A stretch of 64,000 nucleotides of DNA, from positions 4,963,001 through 5,027,000 of the forward strand of contig NZ_JACCBF010000001.1 in the NCBI RefSeq assembly GCF_013409625.1, written 5' to 3'. Every line of letters starts with the position of its first letter. Position 1 is the stretch's first letter. The DNA comes from Nocardioides kongjuensis. Lineage in GTDB: Bacteria; Actinomycetota; Actinomycetes; Propionibacteriales; Nocardioidaceae. Below the pieces are notes generated by a model that did no database searches, was not told where the DNA came from, and saw only the letters and a list, made by a program, of their open reading frames with translations. A program made the translations under genes and the position numbers. Below, piece after piece: positions 1 through 7,093 of this stretch.

Positions 1-1147
1 CGAGCCATCGCAGAGCCTTCCGGACGCTCGCCGGCTGGTCGGCGGCGACGTGTCCGAGGGCGAGGTTGCCGGATCGGGTCATGTACGACAGCGCCAGCCG
101 TTCGGCCGGCAGGCCGGCCCGCATCCTGTAGGTGTCCCACCAGGCCTGGCTTCGGTGGGCGAGCTTCTTGAACCGCTCCACCGGTGGGCGTCGCGCCGCC
201 TCGTACGCCGCGAAGGCGGCGGTGACCGTCGCCTCGCCGGTCAGTGCATCCGCCAGTGCGATCGCGTCCTCGAGAGCGAGCTTCGTGCCCGAGCCGAGGG
301 TGTAGTGGGCGGTGTGCGCCGCGTCGCCGAGCAGCACGACATTGTCCGTGGACCAGCGTTCGAGGGTGAGGTTCGCGAAGCGGCTCCACCGGGTCCGGTT
401 GGTGAGCAACCTGCGTCCGCCGAGCTCCTCGGCGAAGACGTCCTCCAGGATCGCGACGCTGGCAGCGTCGGTCTCGCCGGCGGCCGCCTGCTCGTCGAAG
501 CGGCTGAGGCCGGCCGCGTGCCAGGTCGTGTCGTCGACCTCGATCAGGAAGGTGCTGCGGTCCGCGGCGTAGGGGTAGGCGTGCAGCACGAACAGGCCGT
601 CGCCGCGGGCGACGGCGGCGAAGAATGCCGAGCCGACGGCGAAGTCCGCGCCGCACCACACGAACCGGGTCCGGCCCAGGTCGAGGCGGACGCCGAGCTC
701 GCTCGCGTGCTTCTCCCGGGTGGCGCTGCGGACGCCGTCGGCCGCGACGACGACATCGGACCGGAGGTGCGACGCGTCGACCTCGCTCCCGCTGCGCACG
801 TCGACGCCGGCGTCGAGGGCCGCGCGGCCGAGGACCTCGAGCAACGTGGCGCGCCCGATCGCGAGGTTCCGCGCGCCGTGGAGCGTGATGGTCGCGTCGA
901 GCCCCTTGAGCTTGAGGTCGTGCCCGGCGTACGACGCAGCGCGCACCCGGTCCGCCGTCTCCGGGTCGGCTTCGGCCAGGTTCCTCATCGTCGACTCGGT
1001 CAGACCCACGCCGAACCCGAACGTCTGCGTGGCGCCGCTCATCCTCTCGTGGACCGTGACCGTCAAGCCGGGGTCGCGCAGCTTCAGCAACCGGGCGGCG
1101 TACAGGCCAGCCGGTCCTCCGCCGATGATGTCGACAGTCCGGCTCAT
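1..1147 (-). CDS. FAD-dependent aromatic monooxygenase, salicylyl-CoA 5-hydroxylase-like (partial)
   Basis: The frame starts at ATG 1147 and runs off the left edge, so the C-terminus is missing (about 382 residues visible). The N-terminus reads MSRTVDIIGGGPAGLYAARL, a Rossmann GxGxxG FAD-binding motif; further on are a GD-containing segment (NVVLLGDAAHTAHYTLGSG, the second FAD motif of class A flavoprotein monooxygenases) and downstream ERFKKLAHRSQAWWDTYRM. These features match the family of salicylyl-CoA/anthraniloyl-CoA hydroxylases, which hydroxylate an aromatic CoA thioester with NAD(P)H and O2 in the cytoplasm. Its start overlaps the stop of the upstream AMP ligase gene (ATGA), so the two are translationally coupled; an aryl-acid-activating enzyme directly upstream supports a CoA- or AMP-activated aromatic substrate. 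The exact substrate (salicylate, anthranilate or another hydroxybenzoate) is inference. Confidence 0.8.
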   Translation of the reverse strand, partial: MSRTVDIIGGGPAGLYAARLLKLRDPGLTVTVHERMSGATQTFGFGVGLTESTMRNLAEADPETADRVRAASYAGHDLKLKGLDATITLHGARNLAIGRATLLEVLGRAALDAGVDVRSGSEVDASHLRSDVVVAADGVRSATREKHASELGVRLDLGRTRFVWCGADFAVGSAFFAAVARGDGLFVLHAYPYAADRSTFLIEVDDTTWHAAGLSRFDEQAAAGETDAASVAILEDVFAEELGGRRLLTNRTRWSRFANLTLERWSTDNVVLLGDAAHTAHYTLGSGTKLALEDAIALADALTGEATVTAAFAAYEAARRPPVERFKKLAHRSQAWWDTYRMRAGLPAERLALSYMTRSGNLALGHVAADQPASVRKALRWL

Positions 1148-2829
1148 CGTCCCTCCTCCTGTGCCGTCTCCTCGGCGAGCTTGCGCTCGATGTCCTCTCG
1201 CAGGTGCTTCTTCGAGACCTTGCCGACGTTGGTCAAGGGCAGGAACTCCACGATCTCGACGCGTTCGGGCAGCTTGAACCGGGCGAGCCCGAGGGCGAGG
1301 AGGTGCTCGCCGAGGTCGGCGACGGTCAGGGGCGCGGCGCCGTCGTTGAGGACGAGATAGGCGCAGGCCTTCTCCCCGAGCACCGGGTCCGGCATCGCGA
1401 CGAGTGCGGCCGTGCGTACCGCGGTGTGCTGGACGATCAGCTCCTCGACCTCCTCGGCGTGGATCTTCTCGACCCCGCGGTTGATCACGTCCTTGATCCG
1501 GCCCTCGATCGAGTAGAACGTGCCCTCGTCGAGGACGTGCCGCCGGGCGAGGTCGCCGGTCCGGTAGAAGCCGTCGCTGGTGAACGTCGCAGTGTTGTGC
1601 GCGTCGGCCCGGTAGTAGCCGCGGATCGTGTAGGGCCCCCGCGTGGCAAGCTCCCCGATCTCGCCGTCGGGCGTGCGCCGCTCGGTGCCGGGGTCGAGGA
1701 TGCGGATCTCGTCGCCCGGGGAGATCGGAGTCCCCACGGTGTGGTGTCGGACGTCTTCGCTCGCGCCGGCGGGCGTCAGCAGGAACATCCCCTCGGCCAT
1801 CCCGAACATCTGCCGCACCCGGATCCCGAGCTCGTCGCGCAGGCGCTCGGCGACCTCAACGGGCAGCACCTGTCCGCCGACGACGAAGTCCCGCACGCTG
1901 CTGAGGTCGGCGGTTCGTGCCGCGGCTGAGTCGAGGAGGCGGATCGCGAGCGCCGGGGGGACGAGTGGCAGCACGTCGGGGCGGTGCTGCTCGATCAGGC
2001 TGACGAGCGCGTCCACGTCGGCCGTCGGTGCGAGGACGAGGCAGGCTCCGGACAACAGGGCCGGCTGCAGCGCGAGCGAGATGCCGGCGTTGTGCATGAC
2101 GGGGAGCGGGTAGAGGAGTGTGCTCGCCGGTCCGTAGCCCATCGCGGCGGCCCAGGCGCGCGAGTTGTAGGTGTACTCCTCGTGCAGGCGGGGTGCGACC
2201 TTCGGCAGCCCGGTCGTGCCGCCGGAGAGCTGGAAGACCGCGATGCCGTCCGGGTCGGGTGAGGTCGGCAGGGCGGTCCTGACTGCGCCTGCTGCGATCA
2301 GGTCGTCGTACCCGTGCGCTCCAGGGAATCCCGGGCCGCGCGCGGTGACGACGATGTCGAAGCGGCCCTGTGCGTGGAGGTCGATCGCTTGGGGGCGGAG
2401 CCGACCGGCGCCGAAGTCCTCCTGGACGAGAAGGATCCGGGCGTCGGTGTGCTCCGCGAGCAGGCCGATCTCCCGGGCGCCGTGGTGCGGGAGGGTGCAG
2501 ACCGGCCGCACGCCGGCGACGAGGCAGCCGAGATACGTCGTCACGGTCTCGGCGACGTTGCCCATCTGGAACATCGCGGCGTCGCCGGGGACGGCGCCGA
2601 CGGCGGTCAGCCCGCGGGCGAAGGCGTGCGCCCGGTCGAAGAGCTCGAGGAAGGTCCACGACACCTCCGGCGTCACCAGGGCGCGGCGGTCGGCGTGGAG
2701 CCGGGCCGCCTCCTCGAGCGCGGCGGGCAGCGAGGTCCCGGTCCACCAGCCGGCGGTCCGGTACCGCTCCCGGCTCTGGGCGTCGTAGGGCACGCATCCA
2801 TCTTCGTGAGGGGCGATCTCCGCGGACAT
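1144..2829 (-). CDS. Aryl-acid adenylating enzyme (EntE/DhbE/SdgA-like AMP ligase)
   Basis: A protein of about 561 residues of the ANL (acyl/aryl-CoA synthetase) superfamily. It has the P-loop-like motif LSGGTTGLPK, the FGMAEG motif and RGPYTIRGYY, GFYRTGDL, GRIKDVINRGVEKI and the C-terminal catalytic lysine region LTNVGKVSKKHL. The RGPYTxRGYY and QMFGMAEG blocks are characteristic of 2,3-dihydroxybenzoate/salicylate-AMP ligases. It activates an aromatic carboxylate with ATP. The next gene, a salicylyl-CoA-hydroxylase-like monooxygenase, overlaps by ATGA, which suggests the order activation then ring hydroxylation, as in the Streptomyces sdg gentisate route. ATG 2829 is chosen because the protein aligns from MSAEIAPHEDG; ATG 2838 is also possible, and neither has a clear Shine-Dalgarno. 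Frames further upstream give an implausible cysteine-rich N-terminus. Confidence 0.85.
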   Translation of the reverse strand: MSAEIAPHEDGCVPYDAQSRERYRTAGWWTGTSLPAALEEAARLHADRRALVTPEVSWTFLELFDRAHAFARGLTAVGAVPGDAAMFQMGNVAETVTTYLGCLVAGVRPVCTLPHHGAREIGLLAEHTDARILLVQEDFGAGRLRPQAIDLHAQGRFDIVVTARGPGFPGAHGYDDLIAAGAVRTALPTSPDPDGIAVFQLSGGTTGLPKVAPRLHEEYTYNSRAWAAAMGYGPASTLLYPLPVMHNAGISLALQPALLSGACLVLAPTADVDALVSLIEQHRPDVLPLVPPALAIRLLDSAAARTADLSSVRDFVVGGQVLPVEVAERLRDELGIRVRQMFGMAEGMFLLTPAGASEDVRHHTVGTPISPGDEIRILDPGTERRTPDGEIGELATRGPYTIRGYYRADAHNTATFTSDGFYRTGDLARRHVLDEGTFYSIEGRIKDVINRGVEKIHAEEVEELIVQHTAVRTAALVAMPDPVLGEKACAYLVLNDGAAPLTVADLGEHLLALGLARFKLPERVEIVEFLPLTNVGKVSKKHLREDIERKLAEETAQEEGR

Positions 2830-2832
2830 AGT

Positions 2833-2906
2833 TGACATGAAAGTCACGATAAAGGCATCCAAGACGAAAAGGCAACAACAATGTCGAGATCTTGACATCA
2901 ACGTCA
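2833..2906. promoter_or_regulatory. Pair of related inverted-repeat operators between divergent genes
   Basis: Two sites exactly 60 bp apart share the form TTGACAT-N2-A-N-GTCA: TGACATGAAAGTCA at 2833-2846 and TGACATCAACGTCA at 2893-2906. Each is an imperfect inverted repeat (TGACnT/AnGTCA). They lie between the AMP ligase (leftward) and the transporter (rightward), and the first overlaps the ligase start region. Each also contains TTGACA, so they may overlap -35 boxes. The likely role is binding of a shared repressor of the aromatic module; the regulator gene is not in the window. Confidence 0.55.
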
Positions 2907-2963
2907 GAACGGAACAAGGTGTGGCGCAGGCCACATCGCCTCCACCTCTGATGGGAGATCCGC

Positions 2964-4220
2964 ATGACGTCCTCTGCGCGCGCCGCAGCCACCCCGACCA
3001 ACCGCTACCTGGTGGTCGCCATCTGCTTCGCCGCCATCGTCTTCGATGGCTACGACCTGATCAGCTACGGGTCGACGGTGCCGTCCCTGCTCGCCTACGA
3101 GGAGTGGTCGCTGACCCCGGCCGAGGTAGGAGCGCTCGGCAGCTACGCCCTCCTCGGCATGCTCTTCGGCGCCCTGGCCTCCGGGCCGCTCACCGACCGG
3201 CTCGGTCGGCGCAAGGTGCTGCTGGGATGCTTGGTCCTCTACTCCACCGCGATGCTCTTCATCGCCGTGGCGCCCAACCCAGGCGTTCTCGGCGCTCTCC
3301 GCTTCGTGGCCGGGCTCGGCTTCGGCGGCGTCGCGCCGGTGGCCATCGCACTGGTCGTCGAGGTCGCCCGGCCGCACGAGCGGCAACGTCTCAACGCGAT
3401 GATGCTCGCCGGCTTCTCCGTCGGCGGGGTGCTGGCCGCGCTCGCCGCCCTGGTGTTCCTCGACGACATCGGGTTCCGCGGACTGTGGGCCTTCGGAGGC
3501 ATCGCCCTCGTGACGGTCGTGCCTCTCGCCTGGCGCTTCATCCCGGAGACCGCGCCGACCCGCCGCGACGACAGCTCCGGCACGGGCGACTCGCCCCTGC
3601 GCCAGCTCACCGCCGGACGAGCCGTCGTCTCCCTGGTGCTGTTCGGGATCGCCAACTTTGCCGGCTTCCTCCTGGTGTTCGGCCTCAACACCTGGCTCCC
3701 CGAGCTGATGCGCAAGGCCGACTACGGCCTCGGGTCGGCGCTGGCCTTCCAGCTGTTGCTCAACCTCGGTGCGGTGGTCGGTGGCATCGGCGGCTCCGCG
3801 CTCGCGGACCGGTACGGCGCCCGCCTCATCGCCCCGATCTGCTTCGCTGTGGCGACCGGCGCGGTGCTGGTCATGGCCGCGGCCCCTGCGACGGGTGTCA
3901 TGGCCGTCGCGACGATCGCCGCCGGCATCGGCTCGATCGGCACGCAGATGATCGTGTTCGGGTACGTCGCGACGTACTTCTCGAGCGAGGTGCGCGGCAC
4001 GGCGCTCGGCCTGACCACGGGTGTCGGCCGGCTCGGCGCCGTGACGGGCCCGACGATCGGCGGCGTCCTGCTGTCCAGCGGGCTCGGCAACGTGTGGGTG
4101 TTCGGGTTCTTCGGTGCGATCGCGGTCCTCGGCGGCCTGGCCTGTCTCGCCGTCCCGAGGCGCAACGCCGGTGACACGTCGGTCGCCGACGTCGTCGCGG
4201 CCGACCGGGTGGGCCGATGA
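2964..4220 (+). CDS. MFS transporter, aromatic acid:H+ symporter (AAHS) type
   Basis: A 418-residue inner-membrane protein with about 12 hydrophobic segments. Its N-terminal DGYDLISYG segment corresponds to the acidic DGxD motif of the aromatic acid:proton symporter family, and SGPLTDRLGRRKVL is the MFS signature loop between helices 2 and 3. ADRYGAR near residue 270 is the corresponding loop of the second half. A GGGAG-like ribosome site (GATGGGAGATCCGC) precedes ATG 2964. It is divergent from the aryl-acid ligase and monooxygenase genes and probably imports their substrate. Its 3' end overlaps the next gene by ATGA, so it is co-translated with a secreted hydrolase. The substrate itself cannot be read from the sequence. 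Confidence 0.85.
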   Translation: MTSSARAAATPTNRYLVVAICFAAIVFDGYDLISYGSTVPSLLAYEEWSLTPAEVGALGSYALLGMLFGALASGPLTDRLGRRKVLLGCLVLYSTAMLFIAVAPNPGVLGALRFVAGLGFGGVAPVAIALVVEVARPHERQRLNAMMLAGFSVGGVLAALAALVFLDDIGFRGLWAFGGIALVTVVPLAWRFIPETAPTRRDDSSGTGDSPLRQLTAGRAVVSLVLFGIANFAGFLLVFGLNTWLPELMRKADYGLGSALAFQLLLNLGAVVGGIGGSALADRYGARLIAPICFAVATGAVLVMAAAPATGVMAVATIAAGIGSIGTQMIVFGYVATYFSSEVRGTALGLTTGVGRLGAVTGPTIGGVLLSSGLGNVWVFGFFGAIAVLGGLACLAVPRRNAGDTSVADVVAADRVGR

Positions 4221-5317
4221 GCGGGCTGCGCCGGCTTGCGGCGCTCGGCCTCGCCGTCGCCACCTCTCTGGTCGCGGTCGGCGGCGCGCCGGCCGGTGCC
4301 GACACCGGCGGCGCCGAGCCGCTCGCCGGCGACGTCGCGGTGCTCGGGCCGGCGGACTCGCCCAGCGGTGCCGACTGCACGGCCCTGAGCTTCCCTGTCC
4401 GCCAGTTCGCCGGGGCGACCCGGGTACTCCAGGTCTACGGCGAGCTGTGCTCACAGGGAGCCGTCGACGCATCGACACCCGTGCAGGTGCTGATCCACGG
4501 CGGCACCTACAACCACAATTACTGGGACTGGCCCTTCCAGCCAGAGCGCTACTCCTACGTCCGTGCTGCCACACGAGCCGGCTTCGTCACCCTCAACGTC
4601 GACCGGCTCGGGTACGGCCGCAGCGACCACCCGAACCCGTTGACCCTGGACTTCCGCGTCGCGGCCTACGTCACGCACCAGCTCGTGCAGTACCTGCGCG
4701 AGGGCGCAGTGGGCCCGGCGTTCGAGACCGTCGTGCTGAACGGACACTCGATGGGCGGTCTGACGGCGCAACGCGAGGCCGCGGCGTACCACGACGTCGA
4801 CGCGGTGATCGTGACTGGTGTCGGCCACGACTTCGCTGCCACCGGCATCGCGCAGGTGGCCGACAAGTTCTACCCGGCTCTGCTGGACCCGAAGTTCCCG
4901 GGACTCACCCTCCCGGCCGGGTACCTGACGACCGTGCCGGGCAACCGGCTGCGGACGTTCATCGAGCCCGGCGAGGTCGACCCAGCGATCGCCGAGACCG
5001 AGGAGCGGCTCAAGGACACGCTGTCGCCGACCGAGCTGACCGGGATCACCCTCGACTCCTACGACCCGGCGATCACGCGTGCGATCACTGCGCCGGTCCT
5101 GTACGCGCTCGGGCAGCACGACCTGATCTGGTGCCCGACAACCCGGGACTGCAACACGGATCCACAGCCGGCGCGCGAGCACGGCTACTACGCCGAGGGC
5201 ACGTCGTACACCTCGTACGTCGTGCAGGGAGCAGGGCACTCGGTCAACATGAACACCGTGGCGCCCGACTTCTACGCGGAGACCTTCCGGTGGCTCGCGG
5301 GTCAGGGGATCGGCTGA
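4217..5317 (+). CDS. Secreted alpha/beta hydrolase
   Basis: A 366-residue protein with a signal peptide (basic MSGLRR, hydrophobic core, cleavage probably after residues APAGA near position 28). The nucleophile elbow is GHSMGG with Ser178; Asp302 in GQHDLIW and His341 in GAGHSVN are the natural partners of a Ser-Asp-His triad. An HGGTYNH oxyanion-type loop lies near residue 94. It is therefore an exported esterase or lipase-like hydrolase. The ATG overlaps the stop of the AAHS transporter (ATGA), so it may release the aromatic acid that the transporter takes up, for example from an ester outside the cell; that link is inference from context. Its 3' end overlaps the convergent sirtuin gene by 16 bp. 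Confidence 0.82.
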   Translation: MSGLRRLAALGLAVATSLVAVGGAPAGADTGGAEPLAGDVAVLGPADSPSGADCTALSFPVRQFAGATRVLQVYGELCSQGAVDASTPVQVLIHGGTYNHNYWDWPFQPERYSYVRAATRAGFVTLNVDRLGYGRSDHPNPLTLDFRVAAYVTHQLVQYLREGAVGPAFETVVLNGHSMGGLTAQREAAAYHDVDAVIVTGVGHDFAATGIAQVADKFYPALLDPKFPGLTLPAGYLTTVPGNRLRTFIEPGEVDPAIAETEERLKDTLSPTELTGITLDSYDPAITRAITAPVLYALGQHDLIWCPTTRDCNTDPQPAREHGYYAEGTSYTSYVVQGAGHSVNMNTVAPDFYAETFRWLAGQGIG

Positions 5318-6168
5318 GTTCCTGCGAACCGGTCGGCGGCGCTGGCCGCGGCTCGAGCCGCGGCCAGTGCCGTCAGCCACTCGCTGACCCCGGCCTCGAC
5401 CTTGTGGGTGGCGAGGTCGTCACCGCGGGTGGTGCCGCGGTTGACGATGACGACGTCGATGCCGTGCTGCGCGGCTCGTCGCACGAACCGGAGCCCGCTC
5501 ATGACGGTCAGGCTGGAGCCGGCGACCAGCAGCGTGCCGCCGGTCGCGTCGAGTGCCTCGACCGCGGCGTAGCAGCGCTCGACCCGTGGCTTCGGGACGT
5601 TCTCGCCGAAGAACACGACGTCCGGCTTGAGCGGGCCGCCGCAGTCCACGCACGCGGGGACCACGAAGTCGGTGGTCTCCTCGAGGTCGACGTCCCCGTC
5701 GGGGCGGACCGCGACGTCGGCGTGCCGGGCCGCCCAGCCCGGGTTGGCGTCCTCGAGCCGCTGCTGGAGCGCGGCCCGGGGCGTCGTGCGGCGGCAGGTC
5801 AGGCAGACCACGTCGGCGATCCGGCCGTGCAGGGCGACGAGGTCACGAGTGCCGGCAGCCTCGTGGAGGCCGTCGACGTTCTGGGTGACCACGAGGTCGG
5901 CGCCGAGGGCGGCGACGGCGCGGTGGCCGGCGTTGGGCTCGGCGCGGCGCATCCGCGACCAGCCGAGGTGGCTGCGCGCCCAGTACCGCTGCTGTGCAGC
6001 CGGCCCGGACACGAACTCCTGGTAGGTCATCGGCATCCGCGCGGGCGCACCGGGGCCGCGATAGTCAGGGATCCCGGAGTCGGTCGACAGCCCGGCGCCG
6101 GTGAGGACGACCAGCGGTCCGGACGCGCAGCGCTCGAGCGCAGGGTCGCGTTGGCCGACGAGCGTCAC
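5302..6168 (-). CDS. Sirtuin-family NAD-dependent protein deacylase
   Basis: A 288-residue Sir2-family enzyme. Residues 24-38 read GAGLSTDSGIPDYRG (NAD-binding GAGxSxxSGIPDFR motif), followed by TQNVDGLH and LHG (catalytic histidine). Two CxxC pairs (CLTCRR and CVDCGG) form the structural zinc site, then FGENVP and AGSSLTV. The spacing fits class II/SIRT4-like bacterial sirtuins. It would remove acyl groups from lysines using NAD in the cytoplasm. The start is GTG 6168, which overlaps the stop of the upstream methyltransferase gene (GTGA), so the genes for DUF2277, PCMT and sirtuin form one leftward operon. Confidence 0.9.
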   Translation of the reverse strand: MTLVGQRDPALERCASGPLVVLTGAGLSTDSGIPDYRGPGAPARMPMTYQEFVSGPAAQQRYWARSHLGWSRMRRAEPNAGHRAVAALGADLVVTQNVDGLHEAAGTRDLVALHGRIADVVCLTCRRTTPRAALQQRLEDANPGWAARHADVAVRPDGDVDLEETTDFVVPACVDCGGPLKPDVVFFGENVPKPRVERCYAAVEALDATGGTLLVAGSSLTVMSGLRFVRRAAQHGIDVVIVNRGTTRGDDLATHKVEAGVSEWLTALAAARAAASAADRFAGTQPIP

Positions 6169-6731
6169 CGCTCAAGGGTACGCAGCGGCACGAAGACGTA
6201 GCGCCCGTGCCGCTCCACCCGCAGCATCTCGCCCGCGACCGGACCGACCAGCACCCCGCCCGGGCGGACCTGGCGGACCAGGGCGTTGGGCAAGGTGGCG
6301 GCGTCGGCGGACACCAGCACCCGGTCGTACGGCGCCTCCGCGGGCCAGCCGAGCACCGCGGGGTCGGCGAGGTGCAGCCGGATGTTCGCCGGGCGCGGGC
6401 GGAGGTTGCCGAGCGCCATCGCCAGCACCTGCGGCACCAGCTCGACACCGACCACGAGCCCGGTCGGTCCGGTCAGGTGGGCGAGCAGCGCCGTCGACCA
6501 CCCCGACCCGCACCCCACGTCGAGGATCCGGTCCCCGGGCTCGACGCCGAGCAGCGTGAGCATGTGACGGACGGTGGTCGGCTGGGAGTTCGTGACGGCG
6601 TACCCCAGCGGCAGGGCGCGGTCCGCGTCGGCGTACCGCCTCTGGTCGGGCGGGAGGAAGCGTTCACGCGGCACCGCCGCGAACGCGTCGTCGATGCGGC
6701 GATCAGCCGTAGCGGAGCCGGGCACGCGCAC
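6165..6731 (-). CDS. Protein-L-isoaspartate O-methyltransferase-family protein
   Basis: A 188-residue SAM-dependent methyltransferase. VTNSQPTTVRHML near residues 46-58 matches the PCMT substrate-binding motif, and ILDVGCGSGWSTALLA (about 69-84) is motif I of the SAM fold; VGVELVPQV is motif post I. It would methylate isoaspartyl residues in damaged proteins to start repair. It is slightly shorter than typical Pcm (about 210). Its start overlaps the DUF2277 coding end by 29 nt and its stop overlaps the sirtuin start, so it belongs to a three-gene operon of small protein-maintenance genes. Confidence 0.85.
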   Translation of the reverse strand: MRVPGSATADRRIDDAFAAVPRERFLPPDQRRYADADRALPLGYAVTNSQPTTVRHMLTLLGVEPGDRILDVGCGSGWSTALLAHLTGPTGLVVGVELVPQVLAMALGNLRPRPANIRLHLADPAVLGWPAEAPYDRVLVSADAATLPNALVRQVRPGGVLVGPVAGEMLRVERHGRYVFVPLRTLER

Positions 6732-6969
6732 GCGCCTTCTCGGCCTCGACCTCCCGGTTCTTCGGCGGCGCCGTCGTCACCAGGTCGTCGAGGAGGTGCT
6801 GGGTGATGTGGGCGATCTCCGCGACGGCCTGGTCGAAGGCCGCCTGGTTGGCCTGGCTGGGCTTCGTCGTACCGCTGACCTTGCGGACGAACTGCAGCGC
6901 CGCCGCGGTCACCTCGTCGCGGGTCGCCGGAGGCTCGAAGTTGTTGAGCGGGCGGATGTTGCGGCACAT
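6703..6969 (-). CDS. DUF2277 family small protein
   Basis: An 88-residue protein, MCRNIRPLNNFEPPATRDEV..., with the conserved N-terminal MCRNI(R/K)xLxNFEPPAT block of DUF2277 and a helical middle (AALQFVRKVSGTTKPSQAN) with C-terminal LLDDL. The function of this widespread actinobacterial/proteobacterial family is not established. The open frame extends further upstream, but the conserved MCRNI block fixes the start at ATG 6969. It leads the operon that continues with PCMT and sirtuin. Confidence 0.85.
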   Translation of the reverse strand: MCRNIRPLNNFEPPATRDEVTAAALQFVRKVSGTTKPSQANQAAFDQAVAEIAHITQHLLDDLVTTAPPKNREVEAEKARARARLRYG

Positions 6970-7093
6970 GGCTCCACCGTACGCCGGGGTGGGGCGGCCG
7001 GCTCCCGGTTGCAACACGTGGTTCGCTGCTGTGTGGGGCCCTGACCAGCGCCGGGAGTGGCCCGACGCAAACCCAGCCCCGACCGCCCGGGGA

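Noticed and set aside
2904-4574. Long minus-strand frame opposite the MFS transporter and hydrolase
   Set aside because: The translation is Arg/Gly/Glu/His-rich without domains; the plus strand encodes recognisable proteins.
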